Of a DNA stretch of 64,000 bases, positions 25,247 to 32,555 are shown piece by piece. Location: assembly GCA_910578195.1 (NCBI GenBank), contig CAJTOY010000002.1, positions 213,862 through 277,861 on the forward strand. The letters run 5' to 3'. A model generated the notes under the pieces. It did no database searches, was not told the DNA's origin, and saw only the letters and a program-made list of their open reading frames with translations. Position numbers and translations under genes: made by a program. Positions within the stretch are counted from its first letter, which is position 1, and the number at the start of each line of letters is the position of its first letter. Source of the DNA: an uncultured Christensenella sp. (GTDB lineage Bacteria > Bacillota > Clostridia > Christensenellales > Borkfalkiaceae).

Positions 25247-25313
25247 GCTTTACTTGTTCATTTAATTGTTGTATAATAATAGGCTAATAAACAATAATTT
25301 AGTGGAGAAAATT

Positions 25314-25814
25314 ATGGGTTTTTCAATAAATGCCACAAATTTCAAATGGAGTGACGAAATTGATGAAACGGAAGATTTATGTTTGCATGGTCACGCTGTG
25401 GTTCATATTGGAGAAAAGAAACTTGAATATGATGCTACAATAAGTGCAACTGCACTTTATTTATTAAAAACATTAACTGAAAATCATATTATTAACACCG
25501 ATAATCAGCTATTGCCTTGTTGCGGTTTTTCTATGTTCCCTAATGACACATTGGATAATGTAGTAATTGCTGGATGTGATAACGGAATAGATTGGTCTGT
25601 TATTCATGACGGGGATACTGTCATTTTGGAGTTAGAAGATGGTACAAGAGAAAATATTTCAATTAACAAGTACAAGCAAGAAGTTTTTAAGTTCGCAGAT
25701 AAAGTTGAAGCATTTTATAAATCCTGTTCCCCCAAAAAAATTCCAGATGACAAAATAGACCGCAACGGATATATTGCTTTTTGGAATGAATGGCATAGAA
25801 GAAGAAATCAATAA
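25314..25814 (+). CDS. Cassette 1 cargo: small acidic protein, immunity-like
   Basis: 166 residues from the ATG at 25314, which follows GGAG by six bases; a longer in-frame reading from 25266 would cross the promoter. Codons are markedly AT-rich compared with neighbours. The central part (LPCCGFSMFPND, then GCDNGIDWSVIHDGDTVILELEDG) and the C-terminal NGYIAFWNEWHRRR recall small cytoplasmic proteins found near polymorphic-toxin loci and treated as immunity proteins. This is recollection of style, not a firm family match. No signal peptide or membrane segment. No toxin gene is next to it, so if it is an immunity gene it is an orphan one. Confidence 0.6.
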   Translation: MGFSINATNFKWSDEIDETEDLCLHGHAVVHIGEKKLEYDATISATALYLLKTLTENHIINTDNQLLPCCGFSMFPNDTLDNVVIAGCDNGIDWSVIHDGDTVILELEDGTRENISINKYKQEVFKFADKVEAFYKSCSPKKIPDDKIDRNGYIAFWNEWHRRRNQ

Positions 25815-25833
25815 ATTTCATTTGCATTTTAAT

Positions 25834-25920
25834 CGTCATTGCGAACGAAGTGAAGCAATCTAGAAGAGAAATGCCTTAATGTCTGGATTGCCGCGGTCGC
25901 GTTGCTCCCTCGCAATGACG
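25834..25920. repeat. CGTCATTGCGA palindromic repeat (MITE-like)
   Basis: 87-bp imperfect palindrome. It starts CGTCATTGCGA, ends TCGCAATGACG, with GAAGCAATCTAGA and TCTGGATTGCC inside. This sequence family is widespread in bacterial intergenic regions. It lies within cassette 1, between the cargo gene and its terminator, with no coding capacity. Confidence 0.85.
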
Positions 25921-25964
25921 AGCGGTTGAAAAAATTTCAATTTAACTTACTAAATTACAAGCAG

Positions 25965-25999
25965 AAAGAACTCTCAAACAATTTGTTCGAGAGTTCTTT
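25965..25999 (+). terminator. Terminator of the cassette 1 cargo gene
   Basis: AAAGAACTCTC pairs with GAGAGTTCTTT around an A/T-rich loop. Position and flanking sequence match the hairpin at 61704-61734 in cassette 2. Confidence 0.7.
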
Positions 26000-26058
26000 A
26001 TCGTTATTTGTTTTTCATTTCCTATGGGAAGTGCACTTTCGCGGGGGCGCTTATTTTA

Positions 26059-26087
26059 TTGACAGCGAAAGTCGACAATGCTAAAAT
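26059..26087 (+). promoter_or_regulatory. Promoter of the DNA glycosylase gene, leaderless
   Basis: -35 TTGACA (26059-26064), 17 bp, -10 TAAAAT (26082-26087), six bases to the ATG. It begins right at the T-tract of the terminator arm of cassette 1. Confidence 0.85.
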
Positions 26088-26093
26088 GAAATT

Positions 26094-26918
26094 ATGACAA
26101 AATTCGACTTCGACGCAAAGTATTTCAACCCCGGGCACACGCTCGACTGCGGGCAGGTGTTCCGTTTCAGACCGCACAAGGACGGCTTTATCGCCCTCTC
26201 CGCGGACAAGGCTTGCTTCGTCCGCTCGGACGGATTTAAAACCGTGGTCGAAAGCGACGACTGCGATTATTTTTACAACTATTTCGATTTAAACCGCGAT
26301 TATTCGAAAATCGTGGAAAAGGCGAAATCTTTCGATATACCCTTGCTTACCCGCAGCGCGGAAATATGCAAGGGGCTGAGAATTTTAAACCAGAACCGCG
26401 AGGAAATGATTTACTCGTTCATTATCTCGCAGAATAACAATATTCCGCGCATAAAGGGAATTATAAACCGTATCTGCGAGGGGCTGGGCGAAAAGAGAAG
26501 TTCTCCGTTCGGCGAATATTACACCTTCCCCTCCTCGCAAACGCTTGCGGAAACGGACGTAAGCTTTTTCAAGGCGGCGGGCGCGGGCTACCGCGACTGC
26601 TATCTCGTTGAAACCTCGAAGAGGATTTCCGCCGAGGGAATTTCGCGGCTCGAAGGGTTGGACGCCGCCGCGCTCAAAAAGGAGCTGCTTACATATAAGG
26701 GCGTGGGTCCGAAAGTTGCGGACTGCATTTCGGTGTTCGGGTTCGGCAAGACGGATTCTTTCCCCGTCGATACCTGGGTAGAAAAGGTTTATAAAGAGGA
26801 CTTCGGCGGGCGGCTTAAAGACAGAAACAAAATTGCCGAATACTTCGTAAACGCGTTCGGCGAATATTCGAGCTTCGTTCAACAGTATCTTTTTTACGGA
26901 AAAAGGCTAAACTTATAA
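26094..26918 (+). CDS. 8-oxoguanine DNA glycosylase/AP lyase (OGG1 type)
   Basis: 274 residues. N-terminal OGG_N-type domain (FNPGHTLDCGQVFRFRP), then the helix-hairpin-helix glycosylase domain with YSFIISQNNNIPRI. The active-site stretch LLTYKGVGPKVADCISVFGFG carries the catalytic lysine, and FPVDTWVEKVY the catalytic aspartate. It removes oxidised guanine and cleaves the abasic strand. The mRNA is predicted to start at or next to the ATG. The next gene follows after one base, so the two are co-transcribed. Confidence 0.92.
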   Translation: MTKFDFDAKYFNPGHTLDCGQVFRFRPHKDGFIALSADKACFVRSDGFKTVVESDDCDYFYNYFDLNRDYSKIVEKAKSFDIPLLTRSAEICKGLRILNQNREEMIYSFIISQNNNIPRIKGIINRICEGLGEKRSSPFGEYYTFPSSQTLAETDVSFFKAAGAGYRDCYLVETSKRISAEGISRLEGLDAAALKKELLTYKGVGPKVADCISVFGFGKTDSFPVDTWVEKVYKEDFGGRLKDRNKIAEYFVNAFGEYSSFVQQYLFYGKRLNL

Positions 26919-26919
26919 T

Positions 26920-27594
26920 GTGCCCGATTATTTTTCCCACGGCGTAGCCGCCGAAATAATTTACGAAAAGCTTGACAGCAAGCACAAAAACATGTTATTC
27001 CCGAAAACGCTTTACCTTTTGGGCGCGCAAGGCGGGGATACCTTTTTCGCGTACTGCGTAAAGCCTACAAAGACCAACCTCGGCAGAAGCATGCACCGCA
27101 TGAACGCCATTTACTTATTCGAACAGCTTTCGCGGGGAAACCTTGCCTACGCCGCGGGCTTTGCCTCGCACTACGCGCTCGACTGCACCCTCCACCCCGC
27201 CATTTACGCGTACGAAAGCACAAAACGCTCGCCTTTCGCACATACCAGCTTCGAAAGCGATTTGGGACTTTACATCAGCCGCAAATACGGCATGCGGCGG
27301 CGCATTATTCCCGAGGACGAAGTGCTCGCCTGCACGAGCGCGGTCTACGACAGCATTAAAAAGGTCGAGCCGCTGGTCACGCTCACGGGCACGGAGCGGT
27401 GCCTTAAACGGTATTTTTCGTATACGCGCTTCCTCTTCCTCACAAAGCGGCAGGAATACAAGTGCGACTACGATTTGAAGATGCTCGACGACAAAATCGA
27501 GGAAAGTATCGCGCTGGGGCTCGAAGCCGTTAAGTGCGTGCTCGATGGCGATATCGATACGGAAATTTTCGGCAAACGCTTTTTACAGAAATAA
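26920..27594 (+). CDS. Zn-dependent phospholipase C-like protein
   Basis: 224 residues from a GTG one base after the glycosylase stop. Histidine and aspartate spacing fits the zinc-dependent phospholipase C family (PF00882-like): FSHGVAAEIIYEKL, LGAQGGDTFF, MHRMNAIYLFEQL, FASHYALDCTLHPAIYAYES and FAHTSFESDLG. No signal peptide, so it acts in the cytoplasm; many such proteins in Bacillota have no known substrate. Ends at a strong terminator. Confidence 0.85.
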   Translation: MPDYFSHGVAAEIIYEKLDSKHKNMLFPKTLYLLGAQGGDTFFAYCVKPTKTNLGRSMHRMNAIYLFEQLSRGNLAYAAGFASHYALDCTLHPAIYAYESTKRSPFAHTSFESDLGLYISRKYGMRRRIIPEDEVLACTSAVYDSIKKVEPLVTLTGTERCLKRYFSYTRFLFLTKRQEYKCDYDLKMLDDKIEESIALGLEAVKCVLDGDIDTEIFGKRFLQK

Positions 27595-27598
27595 CATA

Positions 27599-27632
27599 CC
27601 GCCGACAGCCTTTTGGCTGTCGGCGGCATTTT
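27599..27632 (+). terminator. Terminator of the phospholipase-like gene
   Basis: Perfect 12-bp stem CCGCCGACAGCC / GGCTGTCGGCGG with loop TTTT, then CATTTTATTT. Intact, unlike the terminators split by the cassettes. Confidence 0.85.
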
Positions 27633-28437
27633 ATTTACTGCTCATTTTTAAATCTTTGAAAGCATATGTGGCGTAATAATAGTTTTTGATAAAATTCTCG
27701 TCGATTTTCTCTAACAACAAATGCAATTCATGACAGTCTTGCTTTTTATGCAATTCAATCATTTTGACGTCGGTATTATCAACTGAAATTTCTTCTTCTA
27801 AAATTTTAATGCCGCTGAACGTCAGTTTAGTGTAATTATCCAGCTTTAAGTACATTTTATCATTGACTACTTCTGCTTTTGTAATAGCGGTTTCGTCAAA
27901 CAGCAACGGCAAAGAATGTGTATACGGGTGCTTTTCAAACTGTTTATGAATAGTAAGTCCTTGCTCAGCCTCGACAGATTTATCGCAAGCTTTTTCATAA
28001 ATTTTATACGCTTTTCTGCATTGCTTTTTAGCATAACTTAAAATTTCTTTTTTTACTTCGCTTTCGGCATACCCGAGCGCAAGCAATCTTTTATCTTTGA
28101 CACGGCTTAAAAGATTATCGGGCAAATAGGTAATTATGCGCAGTAAATTTTTGTACTGAAACAGTAAGTTGTTTTTAAGTTCTTCGTCGTTCATTTCACG
28201 GTTGCCGCTCAAAAAGTCGTAATCGAAGAATAAAACTTCGGGCAAAATCAAAAAACTAATTTCGTTTTCTTTATTCGTCAAATTAAAATCTGTTTTTACC
28301 GTAATTAAATCTTTTTCAGCAACGCTTTCAGTGCCGCCGTTCGTAAACGCGAACGGCACTTTTTTTTTCGAACTAAAAATGGATATCAACTCTTGAAGTT
28401 CGTAATCCTTAACCCACTCTTTTGTCAATCTTTTCAC
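27631..28437 (-). CDS. DUF4085-like protein
   Basis: 268 residues from a GTG at 28437 with AGGAGAACAAA upstream. The N-terminal MKRLTKEWVKDYE and the highly charged helical body fit the DUF4085 family of Bacillota, function unknown. No membrane segment. Codons are AT-rich relative to the surrounding backbone. Divergent from the double-XRE gene, with an inverted repeat over its promoter, so the two probably form a regulated pair. Confidence 0.65.
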   Translation of the reverse strand: MKRLTKEWVKDYELQELISIFSSKKKVPFAFTNGGTESVAEKDLITVKTDFNLTNKENEISFLILPEVLFFDYDFLSGNREMNDEELKNNLLFQYKNLLRIITYLPDNLLSRVKDKRLLALGYAESEVKKEILSYAKKQCRKAYKIYEKACDKSVEAEQGLTIHKQFEKHPYTHSLPLLFDETAITKAEVVNDKMYLKLDNYTKLTFSGIKILEEEISVDNTDVKMIELHKKQDCHELHLLLEKIDENFIKNYYYATYAFKDLKMSSK

Positions 28438-28510
28438 TTTGTTCTCCTTTGTGCATATAAATATTTTTTCTTAAAGTGCACACAATTTAGTGTACCTCCA
28501 TTATATAGTA

Positions 28511-28548
28511 CGGAACTACGAAACAGCAAGCGAAATTTCGTTGTTCCG
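28511..28548. promoter_or_regulatory. Inverted repeat operator between DUF4085 and XRE genes
   Basis: CGGAACTACGAAA (28511-28523) and TTTCGTTGTTCCG (28536-28548) match at 12 of 13 positions. They overlap the leftward promoter of the DUF4085 gene (TTGCTG, 18 bp, TATAAT). Likely site for the XRE protein. Confidence 0.65.
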
Positions 28549-28580
28549 CACATAATAATTTGTCGAAAGAGCACTAATTT

Positions 28581-29024
28581 ATGAATATTTTGTCAAAACT
28601 CTCTGATACACTTAAAGAACTGATGCTAATTAACGATTTAACCGAACAAACTCTGGCTGAGCAAACCGGTATCCCGATTGCTTGTATTTCTGTTTATGTT
28701 CGCGGTTTGCAGTTGCCTTACATAGATACGCTGTTAAAGCTTGCCGATTATTTTAAATGTTCGGTAGACTATCTTTTAGGTTTGACCGATAACTTTTGTA
28801 AAAAAGATTATAATTATAGCTCGACATTTTTACAGAGGTTTAACGAGTTGCTGGTAACAAATAATTGCACTACCTATAAAAAGTTCGGAATTAATGAAAT
28901 TTCAAAAAGCAGTTTTTATGAGTGGAAACGCGGTAAAAGTTTACCTACACTTGAAAATCTTGTAAAACTTGCGCAACATTTCAACCGCTCGATTGATTTT
29001 ATTTTGGGTCGCACCGATTACTGA
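28581..29024 (+). CDS. XRE-type regulator with two tandem helix-turn-helix domains
   Basis: 147 residues made of two Cro/C1-type domains: residues about 5-70 (LKELMLINDLTEQTLAEQTGIPIACISVYVRG ... CSVDYLLGLTD) and 82-147 (FNELLVTNNCTTYKKFGINEISKSSFYEWKRG ... RSIDFILGRTD). The repeated DYLLG / DFILG endings show an internal duplication. One chain can therefore cover two half-sites, which suits the inverted repeat upstream. AT-rich. Divergent from the DUF4085 gene. Confidence 0.85.
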   Translation: MNILSKLSDTLKELMLINDLTEQTLAEQTGIPIACISVYVRGLQLPYIDTLLKLADYFKCSVDYLLGLTDNFCKKDYNYSSTFLQRFNELLVTNNCTTYKKFGINEISKSSFYEWKRGKSLPTLENLVKLAQHFNRSIDFILGRTDY

Positions 29025-29025
29025 A

Positions 29026-29054
29026 AATCGCCCGCCATATTATGGCGGGCGATT
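29026..29054. terminator. Bidirectional terminator
   Basis: AATCGCCCGCCATA pairs with TATGGCGGGCGATT; located between the convergent XRE and spoIVFB-like genes. Confidence 0.8.
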
Positions 29055-29850
29055 ATTCCAATATTTTATCGTAAATGTTGTGCGACTGCAACTGTACGTA
29101 AAGTTCGTCCTCGGTTATCTCGTCCAAAAGCCCCTCTGAATAGAACTGAAAGACAAGATACCTGCTGCCGTCGAGATGGCGTATCGCGTCCTTGAACGTC
29201 GAGCTTTCGTTCAGCATGACGTACTTTATTTCCTTGCCGCGCTTGGGCTTTTTGGCGGTGAAATTAATCCGCGTCAGAAGGGGCTCCTTCTCGAACGCCG
29301 AAAAAAGCAGAAATCCCGCGAACGTCAAAAGCGACAGATTTTTAAACGCGAGGAAAAATATCAGCACAAACGCGACCGCCAGCACGCCGCTCATAACCCG
29401 CAAGGTTATCGCCGCCGCCTTTCGGGGCATTATCAGAACGAGCAGACAGCGCGCTATCCTCCCGCCGTCGAGCGGGTACGCGGGCAGAACGTTAATCAAA
29501 AACATCAGCGCGCTTGCGGAAAACACCGTGTCGGTGAACGCGTACGTTTCGGGGAAAAACCACCACAGCCCCGCGCACGCCGTGCAGATCAGCGCGTTTA
29601 CGAGCGGACCCGCAACCGCGAGCTTGATTTCGTCTATCGGAGAAATCCCCTCCGTGTCGCACGACGCCGCCGCGCCGTACGGCATGAGGCTTATTTTTTC
29701 GCACATGTAGCCCATGCGCGAGGCGCAAAATATATGACCGCACTCATGCAGGAGCGCGGTCAGTGCGTATATTAAGAATACGGGCAACCCGCCGAATATT
29801 GCAGAGGCAATCCCGAGCGCTATAAAAAGCGGGTGCAGTGTTATTTTCAC
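29053..29850 (-). CDS. spoIVFB: SpoIVFB-like M50 site-2 protease
   Basis: 265 residues with multiple membrane helices. The zinc motif is ALLHECGHIF and the second metal motif is NVLPAYPLDGGR, both as in M50 proteases. A CBS-like C-terminal domain follows. In Bacillus, SpoIVFB cleaves pro-sigma-K in the mother cell. Downstream of and overlapping the SpoIVFA-like gene (ATGA), so the regulator/protease pair is conserved. Confidence 0.9.
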   Translation of the reverse strand: MKITLHPLFIALGIASAIFGGLPVFLIYALTALLHECGHIFCASRMGYMCEKISLMPYGAAASCDTEGISPIDEIKLAVAGPLVNALICTACAGLWWFFPETYAFTDTVFSASALMFLINVLPAYPLDGGRIARCLLVLIMPRKAAAITLRVMSGVLAVAFVLIFFLAFKNLSLLTFAGFLLFSAFEKEPLLTRINFTAKKPKRGKEIKYVMLNESSTFKDAIRHLDGSRYLVFQFYSEGLLDEITEDELYVQLQSHNIYDKILE

Positions 29851-30602
29851 GACTTCCAGACGGGAACGGCGCCGCTCAACGTATAGCAGTTCAAAAGAGT
29901 TTCGTTGTCGTACATGGATACGCGCACTTCGCTTTCGCCGTCGCTGTAACCTACGGGAATGTTGGCTTTAACCGCCGTACCGACCGCGGAATAAACGTTC
30001 GTAAGCCCCGTTATAACGCTGGTGAATGTCGAGGTATGCGCAACTTCTACGGTGTAAACGCCGTTTTCCTGCGAGACTTTTTTAACCTTGCCCGCACAAA
30101 CGGGATACACGCTGCCCTCGGCAGTGAAATAAAGCACGCCGCTGTCGGTTACGCTGACCTCCGCTTCGGAAAAGTCGCTGACCACCGACGAAAGCTTGAA
30201 TTCGGTGTACGCTGGTTCGGGCTCGGTCGAAGCGGAGAACGAGTTCAGAAACGTGTTGATAACCGTGTTGGGCAACAAAAGATTTGTCACGAAAATCGCA
30301 ATGGCGATTATCGCGACAGCGATTGCTTCGGCGAACACGATTTTTCCGCCCTTGGTGTTCTGTCTTATCGCCGCAGCCTTGCCCTTGGTCTTTACGGGCT
30401 TGGGAGGGTCGGATAAATCCTCCGAATAAACGTAGGCGCCCACGCGCTCGTTCACACTCTCTACTACGCGCTCCTTCAAATCCTCTTGCACGGGCGCGGG
30501 CTCCTGCTTAGCCTTGCGCTTGAAAAGGCTTTTCTTCTTTACGACGTTTACCGTGCTTACGGGTATTTCAAGCATTTCGGCATAGTCTAATTCTTCGTTC
30601 AT
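29847..30602 (-). CDS. spoIVFA: SpoIVFA-like regulator (degenerate M23 domain)
   Basis: 251 residues: basic and charged N-terminus, one membrane helix (IVFAEAIAVAIIAIAIFVTNLLL, residues about 88-110), then an extracytoplasmic LytM/M23-like fold (GSVYPVCAGKVKKVSQENGVYTVEVAHTSTFTSVITGL) without catalytic histidines. This matches SpoIVFA, which holds SpoIVFB inactive during sporulation. Good ribosome site (GGAGG) before the ATG at 30602. Confidence 0.8.
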   Translation of the reverse strand: MNEELDYAEMLEIPVSTVNVVKKKSLFKRKAKQEPAPVQEDLKERVVESVNERVGAYVYSEDLSDPPKPVKTKGKAAAIRQNTKGGKIVFAEAIAVAIIAIAIFVTNLLLPNTVINTFLNSFSASTEPEPAYTEFKLSSVVSDFSEAEVSVTDSGVLYFTAEGSVYPVCAGKVKKVSQENGVYTVEVAHTSTFTSVITGLTNVYSAVGTAVKANIPVGYSDGESEVRVSMYDNETLLNCYTLSGAVPVWKS

Positions 30603-30674
30603 ATCGTCCTCCGAGTTTTTTTATTGTATATCCTACTTTATGCGGATTTTACGGAGGTTAGAACAAAAATAAAT

Positions 30675-31487
30675 TTACAATTTTTCGGATAAAATGGCGA
30701 ATTGCTTTGGCGTCAGCGTTTCGCCGCGGGCTTTGAGGTCTATGCCGCAATCGGTCAGTATTTCCTCCGCCCTTGCGCGGGGCAGTCCGTAGGAATTCAT
30801 AAGGTTGTTGACAAGCGTCTTTCTGCGCGAAGAGAAAGCCGCGTGCACTGCTTTTTTGTATGCGGCTTTATCCTTGACCCCGACGCCGCTTCCGAACGTG
30901 AATTTCACTACCGCGCTGTCGACGTTGGGGCGGGGATAAAAAAGCGTGCGGGGCACGCGCTTTACGATTGCGCACTCGGCGCGGAGGGCGACCATGGCGG
31001 TTATCGCGCCGTATTCGGGCGTGCCCGCTTTGGCGCAGAGGCGTTCGGCAACCTCCTCTTGCACCATGACCGAAAGCCCCTTGCACTTTTCCGCGTCCTC
31101 GATAAGCTTCATAATGAGCGGGGTCGTGACGTAGTAAGGCAAATTCGCGACCACAAAATATTCCCCCGACTTTTCCTCGAATTCCTTCAAATCAACCTTT
31201 AAAAAGTCGCGGAAAACAACCTCTGCATTGTCCAGCCCCGCAAGCGTGCGCTCCAACACGGGCTGCAAAGTCTTGTCCACCTCGAACGCGGTCACCTTTT
31301 TGACCCTTTCGGCGAGCGCGCGGGTCAGCGTGCCCGCGCCGCAGCCTATCTCGACGACCTCGTCGTTTTCGCCGACGCCCGACGCCGTTACGATTGAAGC
31401 GAGCAGATTTTTATCGGTGATAAAATTCTGCCCGAGCTGTTTTTTGAAGCCGAAACCGCACTCGGCGAGAATAGTTTTAATTTCCAT
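30675..31487 (-). CDS. rsmA: 16S rRNA dimethyladenosine transferase RsmA/KsgA
   Basis: 270 residues, usual length. Motifs: FKKQLGQNFI near the N-terminus, VVEIGCGAGTLTRALAE for cofactor binding, VVANLPYYVTTPLIMKL as the catalytic NLPY motif, and FYPRPNVDSAVVKF. It dimethylates two adenines near the 3' end of 16S rRNA. Own promoter with TATAAT and a leader of about 30 bases. Confidence 0.97.
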   Translation of the reverse strand: MEIKTILAECGFGFKKQLGQNFITDKNLLASIVTASGVGENDEVVEIGCGAGTLTRALAERVKKVTAFEVDKTLQPVLERTLAGLDNAEVVFRDFLKVDLKEFEEKSGEYFVVANLPYYVTTPLIMKLIEDAEKCKGLSVMVQEEVAERLCAKAGTPEYGAITAMVALRAECAIVKRVPRTLFYPRPNVDSAVVKFTFGSGVGVKDKAAYKKAVHAAFSSRRKTLVNNLMNSYGLPRARAEEILTDCGIDLKARGETLTPKQFAILSEKL

Positions 31488-31574
31488 TTTTTAGCCTGCT
31501 TATATTTGTATACAATTATTATAACGGCAAATACTGATTTTGTAAACGGATTTCTTCCCTTTACCTCACTTATG

Positions 31575-31611
31575 AGAAAAGCCCCCCTCGCGGTTAAGCG
31601 AGGGGGGCTTG
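31575..31611 (-). terminator. Strong terminator between tatD and rsmA
   Basis: 13-bp stem AAGCCCCCCTCGC / GCGAGGGGGGCTT with a six-base loop and TTTTCTC on the minus strand. Confidence 0.8.
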
Positions 31612-31620
31612 ACTTTGTTT

Positions 31621-31709
31621 TCACGAAAATCTGCTGACGCATATTTTCCGTGAGTTTGCTGTCGTCGCGAAAACGCTTAACGGGCGAAATAAATCCGCCC
31701 TTGCGTTTT
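31621..31709 (-). repeat. Two-hairpin structured repeat, copy 2
   Basis: Minus-strand counterpart of 16262-16360. Hairpin A (31670-31709) has outer stem AAAACGC / GCGTTTT and inner stem GGGCG / CGCCC, restoring the G-C pair that is G-U in copy 1. Hairpin B (31621-31653) has ends TCACG / CGTGA with a different inner stem (AAAAT / ATTTT). It lies between tatD and the terminator before rsmA. Confidence 0.65.
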
Positions 31710-31775
31710 CTTTACTTAATTATTTTCAAAATTTGCTTAATTGTTTTCGGGAGCCGTCGGCAACGTCTATCAATT

Positions 31776-32555
31776 TTAATTATTCAACTTTTTGAATAAC
31801 GCGTGGGCGTTTTCCCAAACCGTCTCGGTGAGCGCTTCCGCCGTTATCCCCTTTATCGCGGCTATGTTTTCGGCGATTTCGGGAATGCTTTCGGGCGTGT
31901 TCGGGAACGTGCCGTACTTGGACGCGGGCGGCTGGTAGGGGCTGTCGGTTTCGGTCAGAAGTCTGCCGACGTCGAGCGCGGCTATCGCGCGCTTGGCTTT
32001 CTTGTTGCCCGACCAGGTACTCGACCCGCCGAAAGAAAAATGCAGTCCGAGCTTTCCGAACTCTTTCGCGAGCTCGGGCGAGTAGGAATAACAGTGCATA
32101 AGCCCGCCGTTTAAAAGCAAATCCTTATTTTCCTTCAAAATATGCAAGGTGTCCTCGGCGCTGTCGCGCGAGTGTATCTGGACGGGCAAGCCCAGACGGC
32201 TTGCAATGCCAAGCTGGCGCACGAAATATTCTTGCTGTAATTCCTTGTTTGTATCGGGGTAGTGATAATCGAGCCCTATCTCGCCTATCGCGACGCATTT
32301 CGGGTGCCGCGCGAGGCGGTAAATAGCTTCCAAATCGTCAAACTCTGATTTAGCAAGCTCGGTAGGGTGAATCCCTGCGGTGAAATAACAAAAGTCGTAA
32401 TAGTCCGCAAGGCGCGACGAATAAACGGAAGTCTTTAAATCCACGCCCGCGCAGATTACCTTTTCAACGCCGACGGATTTTAAACGGGCGAAAAGCCCGT
32501 CCAAATCGCCGTAATTTTCGCCGTCGATATGGCAGTGAACGTCTATATACCTCAC
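31776..32555 (-). CDS. tatD: TatD-family metal-dependent DNase
   Basis: 259 residues from a GTG at 32555 that overlaps the metG stop (GTGA). Metal ligands are visible: YIDVHCHID, AIGEIGLDYHYP, VQIHSRDS, MHCYSYS and LLTETDSPY. TatD proteins are 3'-5' exonucleases or D-amino-acyl deacylase-like hydrolases. A longer reading to 32630 lies inside metG and is rejected. The metG-tatD pairing is common in Bacillota. Confidence 0.93.
   Translation of the reverse strand: MRYIDVHCHIDGENYGDLDGLFARLKSVGVEKVICAGVDLKTSVYSSRLADYYDFCYFTAGIHPTELAKSEFDDLEAIYRLARHPKCVAIGEIGLDYHYPDTNKELQQEYFVRQLGIASRLGLPVQIHSRDSAEDTLHILKENKDLLLNGGLMHCYSYSPELAKEFGKLGLHFSFGGSSTWSGNKKAKRAIAALDVGRLLTETDSPYQPPASKYGTFPNTPESIPEIAENIAAIKGITAEALTETVWENAHALFKKLNN

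Larger units (their letters stand above)
25146..26052 (+). mobile_element. Single-gene cassette inserted in a terminator loop (cassette 1)
   Basis: The outer arms AAGCGCCCCCGC (25146-25157) and GCGGGGGCGCTT (26041-26052) are perfectly complementary, and the right one is followed by TTATTTTATT. Joined, they would be a normal terminator for the DUF4097 gene. Inside them lie 10-base spacers (TTTACCGTAG left, GAAAGTGCAC read inward from the right) and then the palindrome TTCCCATAGGGAA (25168-25180; TTTCCTATGGGAA at 26018-26030). The 883-bp interior holds a hairpin (25209-25243), a promoter (TATAAT at 25271), one AT-rich ORF, a palindromic repeat and a terminator (25965-25999). Same architecture as 61627-62586. 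No transposase is encoded. Confidence 0.7.

Noticed and set aside
27599..29054. DUF4085/XRE pair as a third terminator-splitting cassette
   Set aside because: Both flanking terminators are intact and no TTCCCATAGGGAA end is present.
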